DNA of 64,000 nucleotides. It comes from Coemansia sp. RSA 487. Its lineage: Eukaryota; Kickxellomycota; Kickxellomycetes; Kickxellales; Kickxellaceae. The notes under the pieces are model-generated. The model had not been told where the DNA came from. It saw only the letters and a program-made list of their open reading frames with translations, and made no database searches. Numbering within the stretch: position 1 is the stretch's first letter; each line of letters begins with the position of its first letter. The stretch is from the NCBI GenBank assembly GCA_027577595.1, contig JANBRJ010000093.1, positions 1 to 64,000 on the forward strand, written 5' to 3'. The position numbers and the translations under genes were made by a program. Below are positions 10,149 through 19,295 of the stretch, piece after piece.

Positions 10149-10519
10149 TTCTAAATATAGCTTGGTTAGAGTTCAAGGGGGATGAATGAAATGGAGAATT
10201 ATTAACAAAAAAAAAAAAAGACACTTTGTTTGAAAATATGCTTTTTGAGAAGACGACAAACGAAACAAACGAAAATAAAATTATTTGATTTTTTTGTTCA
10301 ATTTTCTTGGCACGAAAAACAGTTTCTATTGGAAGAACGCTGTAAAAATTCCAAACAGAATGCTCTTTGATTGTGTGTCATTTTTTTGCCAGAAAGAGCG
10401 AGCTAAAAAAAGAACATTGGATTTTTGCTTTTACAAACAAGCACCGACGATCATGCACGATCGATCTCCCCTTTCGTTAGGGTTTTTTTCGCTCAGCTTT
10501 CGGCTCCGACAAAAAGGCG
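10149..10519. other. Intergenic, promoter side of RTA1-like gene
   Basis: AT-rich spacer with a run of about 13 A near 10208 and several T-rich blocks. It holds the promoter of the minus-strand RTA1-like gene and the 3' end of the upstream phosphodiesterase gene. No further gene or repeat is visible. Confidence 0.5.
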
Positions 10520-11749
10520 CTAATCCGATCCAGTGTCATACTGCGCAAGTATCACCCTTGCCTCGACAATGTTCTCCACAAAGAGATAGTCTGTGCCAAG
10601 CCCGAAAAAGTGCCGCAGCTCCTGGCTCCGGTCTGCTGGACAGAATGAGCCCTTTGTGCACAGATACCCGCGTTCCTGGTGCGAGTCATAGAATGTGTAA
10701 GGCGACACCTCCATGCCACGCGCATGGATTTCGCGCACCAGGTTGCCTGGCGCTATGAACCCACCCATCATGCTAATCTGCTCCGCATTCCACGTAATGT
10801 TCTTTGCCTGGAAAACAGCCTCAGCACCTGAAGCGAAAAAGTCTTTCCATGGCGACACAATGTGCGCATAGCGAGCAACGCGGTCGAGTCCTGCAGGCGT
10901 AAAGAACCACGGATGGTTTTCGTTCAATGCAACCACCGGTACATCCGTGTGTGTCGACAGGTACTCTGCCGTGTCTTGGTCAAAGCTCTGCCACGCAGAG
11001 GCGCCCATAACTGTGCTGTTCAGAATAGGCTCGACAAGTGGCAAGTCCAGATCGCTGTGGCTGCCACCCAGCGGAGCTGTGATGTGCGCCCATCCATAGT
11101 GCGCCAGTGTCAGGATTGCACGATCCTCAAAATACCGCTCATACGGCCGACCTATGTTGTAAAGCTTGGGCGATTTGAGCTCCGGTATCACCCCAAACGG
11201 CTTGCCCAACGCGATGGAGACGCTGCGCACAATCTCCAGGTACTCAACAAACGTAAGCACCTCAAAGATGCCGTCAAAATGGCGTGGCCGCCACGGGTAC
11301 TGTGGGTCCTGTCGGAGCCGGAGCATCTTGACCTGCTTCAGCGTCATGTCGCCGATAAACCACTCGTTCTCCACAGTCATGGGTCGCCCATCATTGTCCC
11401 ACGACTTTGTCGTCCGCAAGTGTGCAAGTTCAGGGATGTCGCGCACATTGGTGTTGTTGCCCACCCATTCGTTGTGGTTGACTACTATGTGCCCGTCTTT
11501 GGTCAGCGCCAAGTCGGGCTCAATGTAGTCTGCGCCTTCGAGTGCTGCCTGCCAGTACGACGCCCGCGAATGCTCTGGCATAAAAGCTTTTTCGCCGCGG
11601 TGGCCGACCAGTCTTGTGCACTTGCCTGAAAGTGTATTCCATGCTCTCTCTGTTTTGCTATGACTGGACGTTGTGGCTGTCGTGTGGAGAAGAAACAGCG
11701 AAAGTGCAATGAATATCAAAAGTCCCAGCGTCATTCGAGCCGACAGCAT
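10520..11749 (-). CDS. Glycerophosphodiester phosphodiesterase family protein
   Basis: A 409-residue protein with the GDPD TIM-barrel signature: GHRGEKAFMPEHS at about residues 49-61 supplies the first catalytic His and a metal-binding Glu, then YIEPDLALTKDGHIVV supplies the metal-binding Glu/Asp, followed by the second catalytic His in NHNEW. The N-terminus (MTLGLLIFIALSLFLLH) is a signal peptide or signal anchor, so the enzyme is secreted or lumenal. It would hydrolyse glycerophosphodiesters to glycerol-3-phosphate and an alcohol. Bacterial GlpQ-like and fungal extracellular GDPDs share this layout. The C-terminal Asp/Tyr-rich part lacks other domains. The start ATG at 11749 is the only one that keeps the signal sequence. 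Substrate is unproven. Confidence 0.9.
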   Translation of the reverse strand: MLSARMTLGLLIFIALSLFLLHTTATTSSHSKTERAWNTLSGKCTRLVGHRGEKAFMPEHSRASYWQAALEGADYIEPDLALTKDGHIVVNHNEWVGNNTNVRDIPELAHLRTTKSWDNDGRPMTVENEWFIGDMTLKQVKMLRLRQDPQYPWRPRHFDGIFEVLTFVEYLEIVRSVSIALGKPFGVIPELKSPKLYNIGRPYERYFEDRAILTLAHYGWAHITAPLGGSHSDLDLPLVEPILNSTVMGASAWQSFDQDTAEYLSTHTDVPVVALNENHPWFFTPAGLDRVARYAHIVSPWKDFFASGAEAVFQAKNITWNAEQISMMGGFIAPGNLVREIHARGMEVSPYTFYDSHQERGYLCTKGSFCPADRSQELRHFFGLGTDYLFVENIVEARVILAQYDTGSD

Positions 11750-11893
11750 TTCCTTCTAAAGCTCAAAATTGCATTCTCTTGTTAAAAAAAGCGGATAAGA
11801 AGCTTAAGAAAAGAGAAAAACGCACCCTCCCCCACATCTTCCAAAGTGGGGGAGGGGAATACTCGTTGGTTGGTTCTACAAACAGTCTATTCA

Positions 11894-12610
11894 TTATTGG
11901 TGGCATTCTTGCATATGAATGTAGTAGTCAAACGCATCCCATGGAACTACTTCGCTGCTGTACTTGTGCGGGACAACGTTGTACTGCTCGATAGTCAGCA
12001 TCTTGCGCTTGTAGTCGACGCTATGGACCCACGCAACATGACCCAGCTTGCTGCGACTGTGCTGAGCAACACATCCGGGTTGCGGTACGTGGTTGATCGT
12101 CACGTTAGGTGAAGCAAGCGCCGCCTCCACCCACGTATTGGCGTTGCCCCAGGCATTGCCTTTGTACCTGTTGGTGAAGTAGATGCGTTGGCGCTCGTTG
12201 ATGCGCTGCGCGACAAACGACACACACTGGCAGATGTAGTAATTCCACGGGTCCACTTCATCGCACTGGTCCTTGTACCTGTAGTCGTCCACCATTGGTC
12301 CGGGGCTGGGTCCATCGTATAGGCAGTAGGGTGCCACGTACTGGGCACTGACGCCGGTGTCGACGTAGTAATCTGTCACGTAGCAGTCGTCTTGCGTCTT
12401 GTCCCATATTGCGTAGTTGTAGACGCGCTCGCTCGATACCTGGCACTTGATGTCGATGGCATCTCCTGTCTTGTACTGCTTGACCACAGGCGCCGAAGTG
12501 TTTGCATCAGCGCGGCAGTTGGCAAAGCTGCTGAGGTTGTTAAGATAGTATCCGCTAGCCTCGGCGGAGAGCACTGCCACAGCAGCACAGAGCATCCCAA
12601 GGGATTTCAT
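11894..12610 (-). CDS. Secreted SH3-like plus CHAP-domain protein
   Basis: This 238-residue protein has a cleavable signal peptide (first 18 residues, ending near AEASG). Residues 30-90 resemble a small SH3-like (SH3b) fold, with paired cysteines. Residues 120-235 match a CHAP (cysteine, histidine-dependent amidohydrolase/peptidase) domain: the candidate nucleophile in CQCVSFVAQRINE, a GNAWGNANTW block, the His in GHVAWVH and the acid in TIEQYN. CHAP enzymes cut peptidoglycan amide or peptide bonds, so in a fungus a secreted member would most plausibly act on bacterial walls. The family is mainly bacterial, and an old horizontal transfer is likely. Base composition matches the neighbours, so any transfer is not recent. 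The catalytic set appears complete. Activity and target are inferences. Confidence 0.85.
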   Translation of the reverse strand: MKSLGMLCAAVAVLSAEASGYYLNNLSSFANCRADANTSAPVVKQYKTGDAIDIKCQVSSERVYNYAIWDKTQDDCYVTDYYVDTGVSAQYVAPYCLYDGPSPGPMVDDYRYKDQCDEVDPWNYYICQCVSFVAQRINERQRIYFTNRYKGNAWGNANTWVEAALASPNVTINHVPQPGCVAQHSRSKLGHVAWVHSVDYKRKMLTIEQYNVVPHKYSSEVVPWDAFDYYIHMQECHQ

Positions 12611-12859
12611 GATTATCTAAACAAACAAACAAGCAAACAAACAAACAGTAATATCGAAAGGAGAGAGATAATGGGAGGAAGACTATTTCAGATTTCAATG
12701 CGTGTGGGTGGTGGTTTCTCTAAATCTTTATGTATGCTGCTTTTTACGGAAATGGTGTTGTCTAGTTTTGACAACCTTTATCAAGGGGATGATAATGATA
12801 ATCGGCCATTTTATAAATACTTTTTTGTTTTCTGCTAAACCAAAACATTTAAAGGTTGT

Positions 12860-13225
12860 TTACTTGGACTTTGAATCTTTGATGCCCTGAGCGCCTTCCT
12901 TAAGAACTTTGGCGATCCCACCGTTATAGTCGACAAATCGATAGAGCTGCACAAGCTGGGCCACCTCGTTGGTCGCGTGGCAGGCAAACAGCAAGTAGTT
13001 GCGCGGGTTGACCATCCATGCAAACCGCATGAACAGCAGACTGTACATGGTTAGGGCTGAAGTCATCTTTCCCGAAATCTTTTCTGGCGATGACGAAAAA
13101 TCCGCAATTGCGCTAAGCGGAATGCCCCAGTTGGCTGCTGGTCCCCAGAAATGCGTCGACATGAGGTAAGACCGGAACTCTTTCGAGCCAAGACGCTGCA
13201 AGAGATTCGAAGCCCACGATGCCAT
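12860..13225 (-). CDS. MPC1: Mitochondrial pyruvate carrier subunit 1
   Basis: A 121-residue protein that fits MPC1 in length and motifs: a short amphipathic start, [19 protein letters not shown], then [19 protein letters not shown] and the [12 protein letters not shown] block. MPC1 pairs with MPC2 in the inner mitochondrial membrane to import pyruvate into the matrix. The open frame continues 35 codons upstream, but the ATG at 13225 ([10 protein letters not shown]) matches the family N-terminus. The partner subunit is not in this window. The gene is intronless. Upstream, 13226-13471 is the shared spacer with the DUF3020 gene. Confidence 0.95.
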   Translation of the reverse strand: MASWASNLLQRLGSKEFRSYLMSTHFWGPAANWGIPLSAIADFSSSPEKISGKMTSALTMYSLLFMRFAWMVNPRNYLLFACHATNEVAQLVQLYRFVDYNGGIAKVLKEGAQGIKDSKSK

Positions 13226-13471
13226 TTCTCCTTTATATGTTTTGTAAAACGCTTTAAAAATGAGGGGTGTAGAGTAGAGAGCAATAGAGAGAATAAAGAG
13301 GCGGATAATGGTCTGCAAATTTCCGCGCAACTTTTGGAGCTCTTACCAGCTCATCAAAAAATAAAAGCTCAAAGCAAAAAAGACGGACAATTTTCAGCCA
13401 TCTCCGGATCAATAAGATCAGATTATATTAGAGGACTGTTGATACATTAAGAGAAAAAAGGACTTGAAAAA

Positions 13472-14386
13472 TTACTGGTAAGCTGAGGTTGGCGAAGTAG
13501 TAGTAGTGTTTGAAGAAAGTGACATCAGAGAGAACGCAGCTTCGGTGAGCCCATCACCACCACCTGTCGCCTCATCCTCCTCCCACGGTCGGATATGATG
13601 GCCCCTGTGACCGTTTTGCGTGCCCAGTGGATAGGGTGTGCTAGCAGCAGTCATGCCCGCGTGACCGGCTGCAGTAGGAGGAGCCACGTGCTGCCTGTGC
13701 CTGTGCGGAAGATATTCCTCGGGGACAATGCTGCTGAGGGGCGGCAGCCTCAGGCCGGCAGACCCTGGGGCCTGAGTCGGATCCGACTCCTCCAGCGCCT
13801 GCTGGGCCGCAACGCTCTTCCAGAACCCATATGCCGCGCTGACCTGGTGCGGCTGCAGCGCAGCGTACGATCCAAAGCCCTGCGGGATCTTCTCTGGCGC
13901 CTGTGACTGCTGCTGACTTGAAGAAGCAGGAGCAGTAACAGTGGCAGCAGTGCCAGGCGACTTGCTCAGGCCAACGCCGCGCCTGCGTAGCTCCTTGCCT
14001 CTGCGACGCTGCTGGCGGCGCACAAACTCCTCGCCAATCCACTTTTCCTTGTCCTCCGACGGCTGGGCGCCATACAGCTGGTTGGCGCGCTTGTTGACCC
14101 GGCACCGCAAGTCGTTGTCCTTGTTGCGCTCCTCGTTGACCTCGCGCCAGCGCTTCTTGCGCTCGCGGTTCTCGAGACGCATCTTCTCAAGAACTACCTG
14201 CCTTCCCGATACACCACCACCGCCACCGCCGTCCTCGTCATGGCGACCAGTGCTGTTGCTGTTGTTCTGTTGGTCTTTTGCACGTGGCCCGTTGTGCTGG
14301 TTCCGGAGCTGTGACTTTGTCTGCTGCTGTATTTGCGTGCGGTGGTTGAGCACCTGCTTTGAAAAAGAACGTGCTGACGAAAACAT
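13472..14386 (-). CDS. DUF3020-domain nuclear protein
   Basis: A 304-residue protein with one recognisable domain, DUF3020, at about residues 63-130: a strongly basic and acidic block (MRLENRERKKRWREVNEE, then DNDLRCRVNKRANQLYG and WIGEEFVRRQQRR). This domain occurs in fungal proteins thought to be transcription regulators. The rest is low complexity: Gln/Asn/Gly-rich before it, and Ser/Ala/Pro/Gln-rich with His runs after it. A nuclear, DNA- or chromatin-related role is likely from charge and composition but is not demonstrated. The start ATG at 14386 is the only one upstream of the domain in frame. Confidence 0.8.
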   Translation of the reverse strand: MFSSARSFSKQVLNHRTQIQQQTKSQLRNQHNGPRAKDQQNNSNSTGRHDEDGGGGGGVSGRQVVLEKMRLENRERKKRWREVNEERNKDNDLRCRVNKRANQLYGAQPSEDKEKWIGEEFVRRQQRRRGKELRRRGVGLSKSPGTAATVTAPASSSQQQSQAPEKIPQGFGSYAALQPHQVSAAYGFWKSVAAQQALEESDPTQAPGSAGLRLPPLSSIVPEEYLPHRHRQHVAPPTAAGHAGMTAASTPYPLGTQNGHRGHHIRPWEEDEATGGGDGLTEAAFSLMSLSSNTTTTSPTSAYQ

Positions 14387-14796
14387 TTGGGCTAGTTTAT
14401 CGGAGAAATAAAATATGATAAAGGAAAATAAAAGAAAAAAAAGAAATAGAAAATTCTTGTCACCCTAGCCTCTCTTGGCTTGAGCCGTTTTCCTTTGCTT
14501 TTTATACTTTTTCAGCTTGAAAGATGACAGCAAGAAAGTGGTGACATTTGTTGTGTGGGGCCAATCAGTCACCAGAAAGGATGCATCAAGTCTGTTATTG
14601 GCGGTCACAATTGGTCTTGAAAGGTGGAAAAGAATGGAAAGTGAGTTGATCTCCCCCCGTCACACATCGGATCTAATAATCAACACAATAATCTCAAATA
14701 CAGCAAGCTTTGCTTTCTTTGGCTTTTAGCACTTCAAAATATTAATATCTCTTATTCACATCACACCCATTTACCAATCCTGTACAAACAATTGAA
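14387..14796. other. Divergent promoter spacer
   Basis: Spacer between the DUF3020 gene (-) and the deubiquitinase gene (+). It is A-rich near 14400-14450 and has a short T-rich stretch near 14490-14515. No other gene is supported; a 70-residue frame inside has no coding character. Confidence 0.5.
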
Positions 14797-17463
14797 ATGA
14801 CGTCGGTCGCCCCATCAGAGTCGCTGATACCAGCACAGCAACCGACAACAGGTAGCAGCAGAGTGCGCGGTACCCGAGGAGGAGGAGGGGGAGGAGCTGG
14901 TGGAGCCACAGCCAGCGGTGTCGGTGCCTGCGTGCACATGGGCAACAAAGTCAAGGCTATTACAGACAGACTCAAGGTGCTGGTACCGTACGCAAACGTC
15001 TGCCGACACCGCCAGGCGCTGCTGCAAGGACGGCGCGGGGCAGCTACGACCAGCTCTGCAGCAACTGCAGGAGTGGGAGACGGAGGTGGACGCGAGCCAA
15101 CGCCAGCAGCAGGAGCAGCAGGCGACGGCGACCGCAGCCGCAAGCGGCTTGTTGACGAGATGCCGTCAGCAGCTTGCTTCAAGTGCGGAACGCCGGCAGA
15201 CCGGCTGCACGCATGCCTGGGATGCGATTTTTACGGATGCTGGCAGCGCAGCGGGAGCGGACACATCTACAGCCACTTGCAGGAGACAGGCCACGGGTTT
15301 GCGCTGGACATGGCGCACTTGCAGATATTCTGCAGCGCATGCGACGACTATGTTGGCGACGCAACGGTTGCCGGGCCGCTGCTGGCAGCGCAGATCCGGT
15401 GGCACGCAGCGCTGTGCGACGCAGCCGAGCCAGACGCCAAGCGGCCGCGTATCGTGTCGCCTGGAACCGATCTGACACCGGCACAGACGCGGTATGTCCG
15501 CGAGTTTGGAGCGACGCGTGCGTGCGCAGGCGTCCGGGGGCTGCACAACCTCGGCGCGACGTGCTACCTGAATGTCGTTGTGCAGGCGCTGACCCACAAC
15601 CCGCTTGTGCGCGGCTGGGTTCTGAGCGACGCGCATCCCCCGCAGCAATGCGACGTAGCGGAATGCATGGCATGCGAAGTGGGCTCTGCCGTCCAGGCAC
15701 TGCACACGAGTCCAGCGCCGCCGTTTGCGCCAGTGCGTCTGCTGCGCGCGCTCTGGCTGCTGCGTGGCGACCTTGCTGGATACGGCCAGCACGATGCGCA
15801 CGAGTGCCTTATGGCGGTTCTTGACGCGCTGCATGCCGGACTGGCCGCCAGCAGCACGCCCCATACTCCGCGCGCACCATGCGCCTGTCTTGTGCACCAG
15901 GCGTTTGCCGGTGTCTTCCAAAGCGCCGTGACGTGCTCGCGCTGTGGGTCGACGACGCTCGCGCACGACCCGATGCTTGACATTGCGCTTGACATCCCGA
16001 CTTCACCAACGGCACACATGCCAATGCAGGCATCGTCTCCGCAGCTGTCACTGCAGACGGCCAGCCGGTACGGCTTAGGCGCGCGCGCAGCCGATGCTGC
16101 ACTCAACGCATGGATGCAGGCACGCCGCCACCACCGCACGCCGGCGCAAACGTCGCTGAGTGCCGGGCGCCATCCGGTAATTTCGCTGCACGACTGCTTG
16201 GCGCACTACATACGCGGCGAGACGCTTGCTCCGGGAGAGTACACGTGCGGGCGCTGCGGCCCCGCAGCAGGCCCTGCCACCAAGCAGCTGTGTGTCAAGG
16301 AGCTGCCGCCGGTGTTGACCTTCCACCTCAAGCGTTTCGAGCACAGCGGCGGTGGCGGCGGCGGAAATGGCAACGGTGGCGGCAGCAATGGCGGCGGTGT
16401 GCGAGGCTCAAAGGTCGATGCATACGTGCGTCTCCCGCTGCGTCTAGACATGACACCATACACAGCTGCAGCGCTGGCCGCCCACAGCCAGGCAGTCGCC
16501 GGTCTGCGCGCCAGCGCCGGTTGCGCAGCCACCAGCACAGGCAACGCGCTTCCACGCACGGTCGAGGGCATTGCGGTCCACACCGCTGACTCGACGCTCC
16601 CGCGCGACACGCCCGTTCCTGTACTCGACGGCCCTGGCGGAAGCACATCTTTAGGCAAGCGCCGCACCGACGCTACGCACTCCAACCCCGCGTGCCAGTA
16701 CTCGCTGTTTGCCGTTGTGCACCATATCGGCCGCATAGATACTGGTCACTATATTGCGTATGCGCGCCACCGGGGACGCTGGTTCCTGTTTGACGACACC
16801 AAAGTGAGTCCCGCCGATGTCGCTGACGTTGTTGGTTTGGCGCAGGAGGCGCGTGTGCGTTCTGGTCGGCCGGCCAAAGGCACTGCGTACATGGCCTTCT
16901 ACGTCAAGACGGTGCTTGACTACCACGACGGCGCCACCTCCGCCGCTGTGCCTCCCGCCATAGCAGCTGCTGCCATTCCTACCTCCGCCCCCACTGCAGG
17001 CATGGGTGCCGGCAACACGCGCATCAGCGAGACTGGCGAGTGGATCGAAGAAGCCGGCGTTGTTCGGACACGCATCAACCCGAATGGCGATGTGCGTGTC
17101 GAAAGGCGCGGCCGAAAAAAGGGAAGCACCAATGCTGCTCGCCGTCGCACCGCTGCTGCCAACACAACTAACACCACTACCACCACTTCAACGACTCCAG
17201 CTTCGCCCCGCCCCGCCGCAGAGGAGGATGGCGAGCTGCCCGAGGATGGCGAGCTGCCCGAAGAGGAAGAGGAAGATGACGATGAAGAAGAAAACTCTTC
17301 TTCTTCTTCTTCTGATTCCGATGGCGAGGCCCTGTGGGCACGCATCACCAAGGAAAAGGCCGCCTCCGACGATATTGCTCCAGTGGCGATGTCTGTAGAG
17401 CAGCAGCAATATCAGCCCTCGTCACCCGCCAACGACTCGGATACGCCCAGCGATTTTGTCTAG
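14797..17463 (+). CDS. UBP8: Ubiquitin-specific protease, Ubp8/USP22 type
   Basis: An 888-residue deubiquitinase with a zinc-finger UBP domain at about residues 45-215 (ACFKCG, ACLGCDFYGCW, HLQETGHGFALD, FCSACDDYVGD) and a USP catalytic domain at about 248-705. The catalytic Cys lies in NLGATCYLN, the His in DTGHYIAYARH and the acid in FDDTKV. Paired CxxC zinc sites are present (CSRCG, CGRCG). This layout is that of Ubp8/USP22, the histone H2B deubiquitinase of the SAGA complex. The protein is almost twice the yeast length because of Gly-rich and Ala/Thr-rich insertions in the catalytic domain, near FEHSGGG, and a disordered acidic/Ser-rich C-terminal tail of about 150 residues with a repeated EDGELPE unit. 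Intronless and GC-rich. USP51-like or other ZnF-USPs are less likely alternatives. Confidence 0.9.
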   Translation: MTSVAPSESLIPAQQPTTGSSRVRGTRGGGGGGAGGATASGVGACVHMGNKVKAITDRLKVLVPYANVCRHRQALLQGRRGAATTSSAATAGVGDGGGREPTPAAGAAGDGDRSRKRLVDEMPSAACFKCGTPADRLHACLGCDFYGCWQRSGSGHIYSHLQETGHGFALDMAHLQIFCSACDDYVGDATVAGPLLAAQIRWHAALCDAAEPDAKRPRIVSPGTDLTPAQTRYVREFGATRACAGVRGLHNLGATCYLNVVVQALTHNPLVRGWVLSDAHPPQQCDVAECMACEVGSAVQALHTSPAPPFAPVRLLRALWLLRGDLAGYGQHDAHECLMAVLDALHAGLAASSTPHTPRAPCACLVHQAFAGVFQSAVTCSRCGSTTLAHDPMLDIALDIPTSPTAHMPMQASSPQLSLQTASRYGLGARAADAALNAWMQARRHHRTPAQTSLSAGRHPVISLHDCLAHYIRGETLAPGEYTCGRCGPAAGPATKQLCVKELPPVLTFHLKRFEHSGGGGGGNGNGGGSNGGGVRGSKVDAYVRLPLRLDMTPYTAAALAAHSQAVAGLRASAGCAATSTGNALPRTVEGIAVHTADSTLPRDTPVPVLDGPGGSTSLGKRRTDATHSNPACQYSLFAVVHHIGRIDTGHYIAYARHRGRWFLFDDTKVSPADVADVVGLAQEARVRSGRPAKGTAYMAFYVKTVLDYHDGATSAAVPPAIAAAAIPTSAPTAGMGAGNTRISETGEWIEEAGVVRTRINPNGDVRVERRGRKKGSTNAARRRTAAANTTNTTTTTSTTPASPRPAAEEDGELPEDGELPEEEEEDDDEEENSSSSSSDSDGEALWARITKEKAASDDIAPVAMSVEQQQYQPSSPANDSDTPSDFV

Positions 17464-17553
17464 TACGTTATTGTTCAAACATTTTATTCTGGTAATTGTA
17501 ATTTGGGTTCAAGGCAAAACAGGATATTAAATAAGAAAAAAGCGTTTATGAAT

Positions 17554-18369
17554 TTAACGGTAGTTTATCTTGACTCTCTTGTCCTTGTAGCTCTTGTGCC
17601 AGTGGTTCTGTGGTCGGTCTAAACCACAAAAAATGTTTGTGTCGCTAGAGTTCAGTAGAAGCCCAAATGTTATGTCTTCACTAGGATACACATCAGTTAT
17701 ATATGGCATACTCTTGCATGCTGTTTCAAGAATATCTCGTGTAAAAATGTACACCTGTCCAAGTAGCCAGTAGAACGCATAATCCAGTGCTATTCCTCCA
17801 GCTACTTTGCAGTCTGTCGTTGCCATTTTCTTGATAATATTGTCCAGCTTTGAATCTGACATTATCAGGTCCTCATCAGCTTTGGCATAATAGTCCGTTT
17901 TTTGTGGCACCCGGCACATTATATCGAGAGTGTCAAGAAGCTTTAGTGACAATTCGGAGTACGTATAGCTCCTGGGTAAGTGTACGTCACATCCTCCAAC
18001 CGTAGTGTCATTGTCGCAGTATTTGATAGCACGCTTGTGAAGAGTAAATAAATCGTAGAGCGGCTTGCTAACGTCGCCTCGAAACATAAATACAGTTGTT
18101 GTAATATTATTGCTTGAGAGGTGTGCAGATTTTAGAGAGCTCAGCTCTTTGACATGGGACAGCACATACATTCCGCCTATATTTGATAGTATGAATGCCT
18201 GTGTTCTGGAACTGGGAAACACATGGTTAAAATCATCAATTGACAAGCTGCTTGCTTCTGTTTGCTGCTGGAGTTCATAAGGAGAAGGCAATGTGAGGTT
18301 ATACAAGGCTGCAATTGAAAACAAGAACAACAGCACACAGCATGTTCCTATAATCCAAATTGGCGGCAT
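17554..18369 (-). CDS. GT31-like glycosyltransferase (galactosyltransferase family)
   Basis: A 271-residue type II membrane protein with an N-terminal signal anchor (WIIGTCCVLLFLFSIAAL). The lumenal part resembles GT31 beta-1,3-galactosyltransferases: a SLKLLDTLDIMC segment, an acidic metal-binding motif in YYAKADEDLIM (the DxD position), a WLLGQVYIFTRDIL block and an EDITFG motif near the C-terminus. It would act in the Golgi on glycoproteins or glycolipids. At 271 residues it is shorter than typical GT31 enzymes, but the main motifs are in order. Codon use is more AT-rich than in the neighbouring deubiquitinase, which may reflect a newer or lineage-specific gene. Donor and acceptor are unknown. 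Confidence 0.75.
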   Translation of the reverse strand: MPPIWIIGTCCVLLFLFSIAALYNLTLPSPYELQQQTEASSLSIDDFNHVFPSSRTQAFILSNIGGMYVLSHVKELSSLKSAHLSSNNITTTVFMFRGDVSKPLYDLFTLHKRAIKYCDNDTTVGGCDVHLPRSYTYSELSLKLLDTLDIMCRVPQKTDYYAKADEDLIMSDSKLDNIIKKMATTDCKVAGGIALDYAFYWLLGQVYIFTRDILETACKSMPYITDVYPSEDITFGLLLNSSDTNIFCGLDRPQNHWHKSYKDKRVKINYR

Positions 18370-18864
18370 AGTTGTAAAAAAAACATTAATTCTATTAACT
18401 AGTTAGGTAGCAAGTATATGCTTATAAAGAACAATGCTGGAGAACAAACAAAAGTAGAAAATCTATTTAGTCATATCGTCCATTTGCATTTGAATATGCC
18501 TAAGCAAATACATACAATGAATAGCTACGACCAGTATTTTAACACCTATTTACTTATACATAAAGACTATTAAAGCCTTTATAGGTTATATGCACTTGTA
18601 ATTTTAAAAGCTTGTTATTATATAAAGAGCTTGTTTAAGTGAATAATTCGTCAAGAACTACACAAAGCTTCAAAGACCCAGTAGAAGAAAGAACCATATA
18701 CATTTTTTGTGTTGTATGTGGAAAAAACAACATAGAAGAAAAATACAGTTCAGTTAGAGCAATGTAAACGAGAAACATTGCGCTAATTGTAAACTATATT
18801 AACAATGATGGCGACTAGTTTTTTTAATCCTCGAGAGTTAGATGGCGATTTTAGGTCTTCATAA
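18370..18864. other. Intergenic, AT-rich
   Basis: AT-rich spacer upstream of the glycosyltransferase (promoter side) and upstream of tRNA-Glu. I see no coding segment or repeat. Confidence 0.5.
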
Positions 18865-18936
18865 TCCGCAATGGTCCAGTGGCTAGGATTCGACGCTCTC
18901 ACCGTCGCGGCCGGGGTTCGATTCCCCGTTGCGGAA
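18865..18936 (+). tRNA. tRNA-Glu (CTC)
   Basis: The acceptor arms TCCGCAA and TTGCGGA pair over seven bases. The anticodon stem CGACG/CGTCG closes the loop CTCTCAC, giving anticodon CTC, which reads GAG. The T arm contains GGTTCGATTCC. There is no intron. The 3' CCA is absent, as expected for a eukaryotic nuclear tRNA gene, and a T-rich stretch about ten bases downstream fits a Pol III terminator. Confidence 0.96.
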
Positions 18937-18997
18937 AATCCTCTTTTTCTTTTATTTGACGCGCAATCAACGCTAAATAAAAAAATCAAAAAAAGAG

Positions 18998-19096
18998 TCC
19001 GAAAACCCGGATTTGAACCAGGGACCTAGAGATTACAACGCAAGCTGTAAGGCTTTACCACTACAGTCTCCCGCTCTACCGCTGAGCTATTTTCGG
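18998..19096 (-). tRNA. tRNA-Tyr (GTA) with intron
   Basis: Read on the minus strand, the acceptor CCGAAAA pairs with TTTTCGG, followed by discriminator A; C1-G72 and A73 are the eukaryotic Tyr identity set. The D arm is AGCTC/GAGC and the T arm carries GGTTCAAATCC. The anticodon loop gives GTA and is interrupted after position 37 by an intron of about 26-27 bases. The intron contains TACAG, complementary to CTGTA around the anticodon, the usual anticodon-intron pairing of pre-tRNA-Tyr. A T-rich run follows on the transcribed strand. It is convergent with tRNA-Glu, about 60 bases away. Confidence 0.95.
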
Positions 19097-19295
19097 AGTT
19101 TGATTTCGGCGATCTACACATATACCGCCTCTCAATGCTAAAAAAAGCCATATTAACAAACCATGTAAACTATCTTGAAAACATATATTCGTTTCGATAA
19201 AAATGATATTTTTGGGAAAGTAAACAAGAAAAAATAGTACTAGTAAAACAAGAAGCGAATACGCTGAAAGTAAATAGCGAAAACTGACTATTGAG

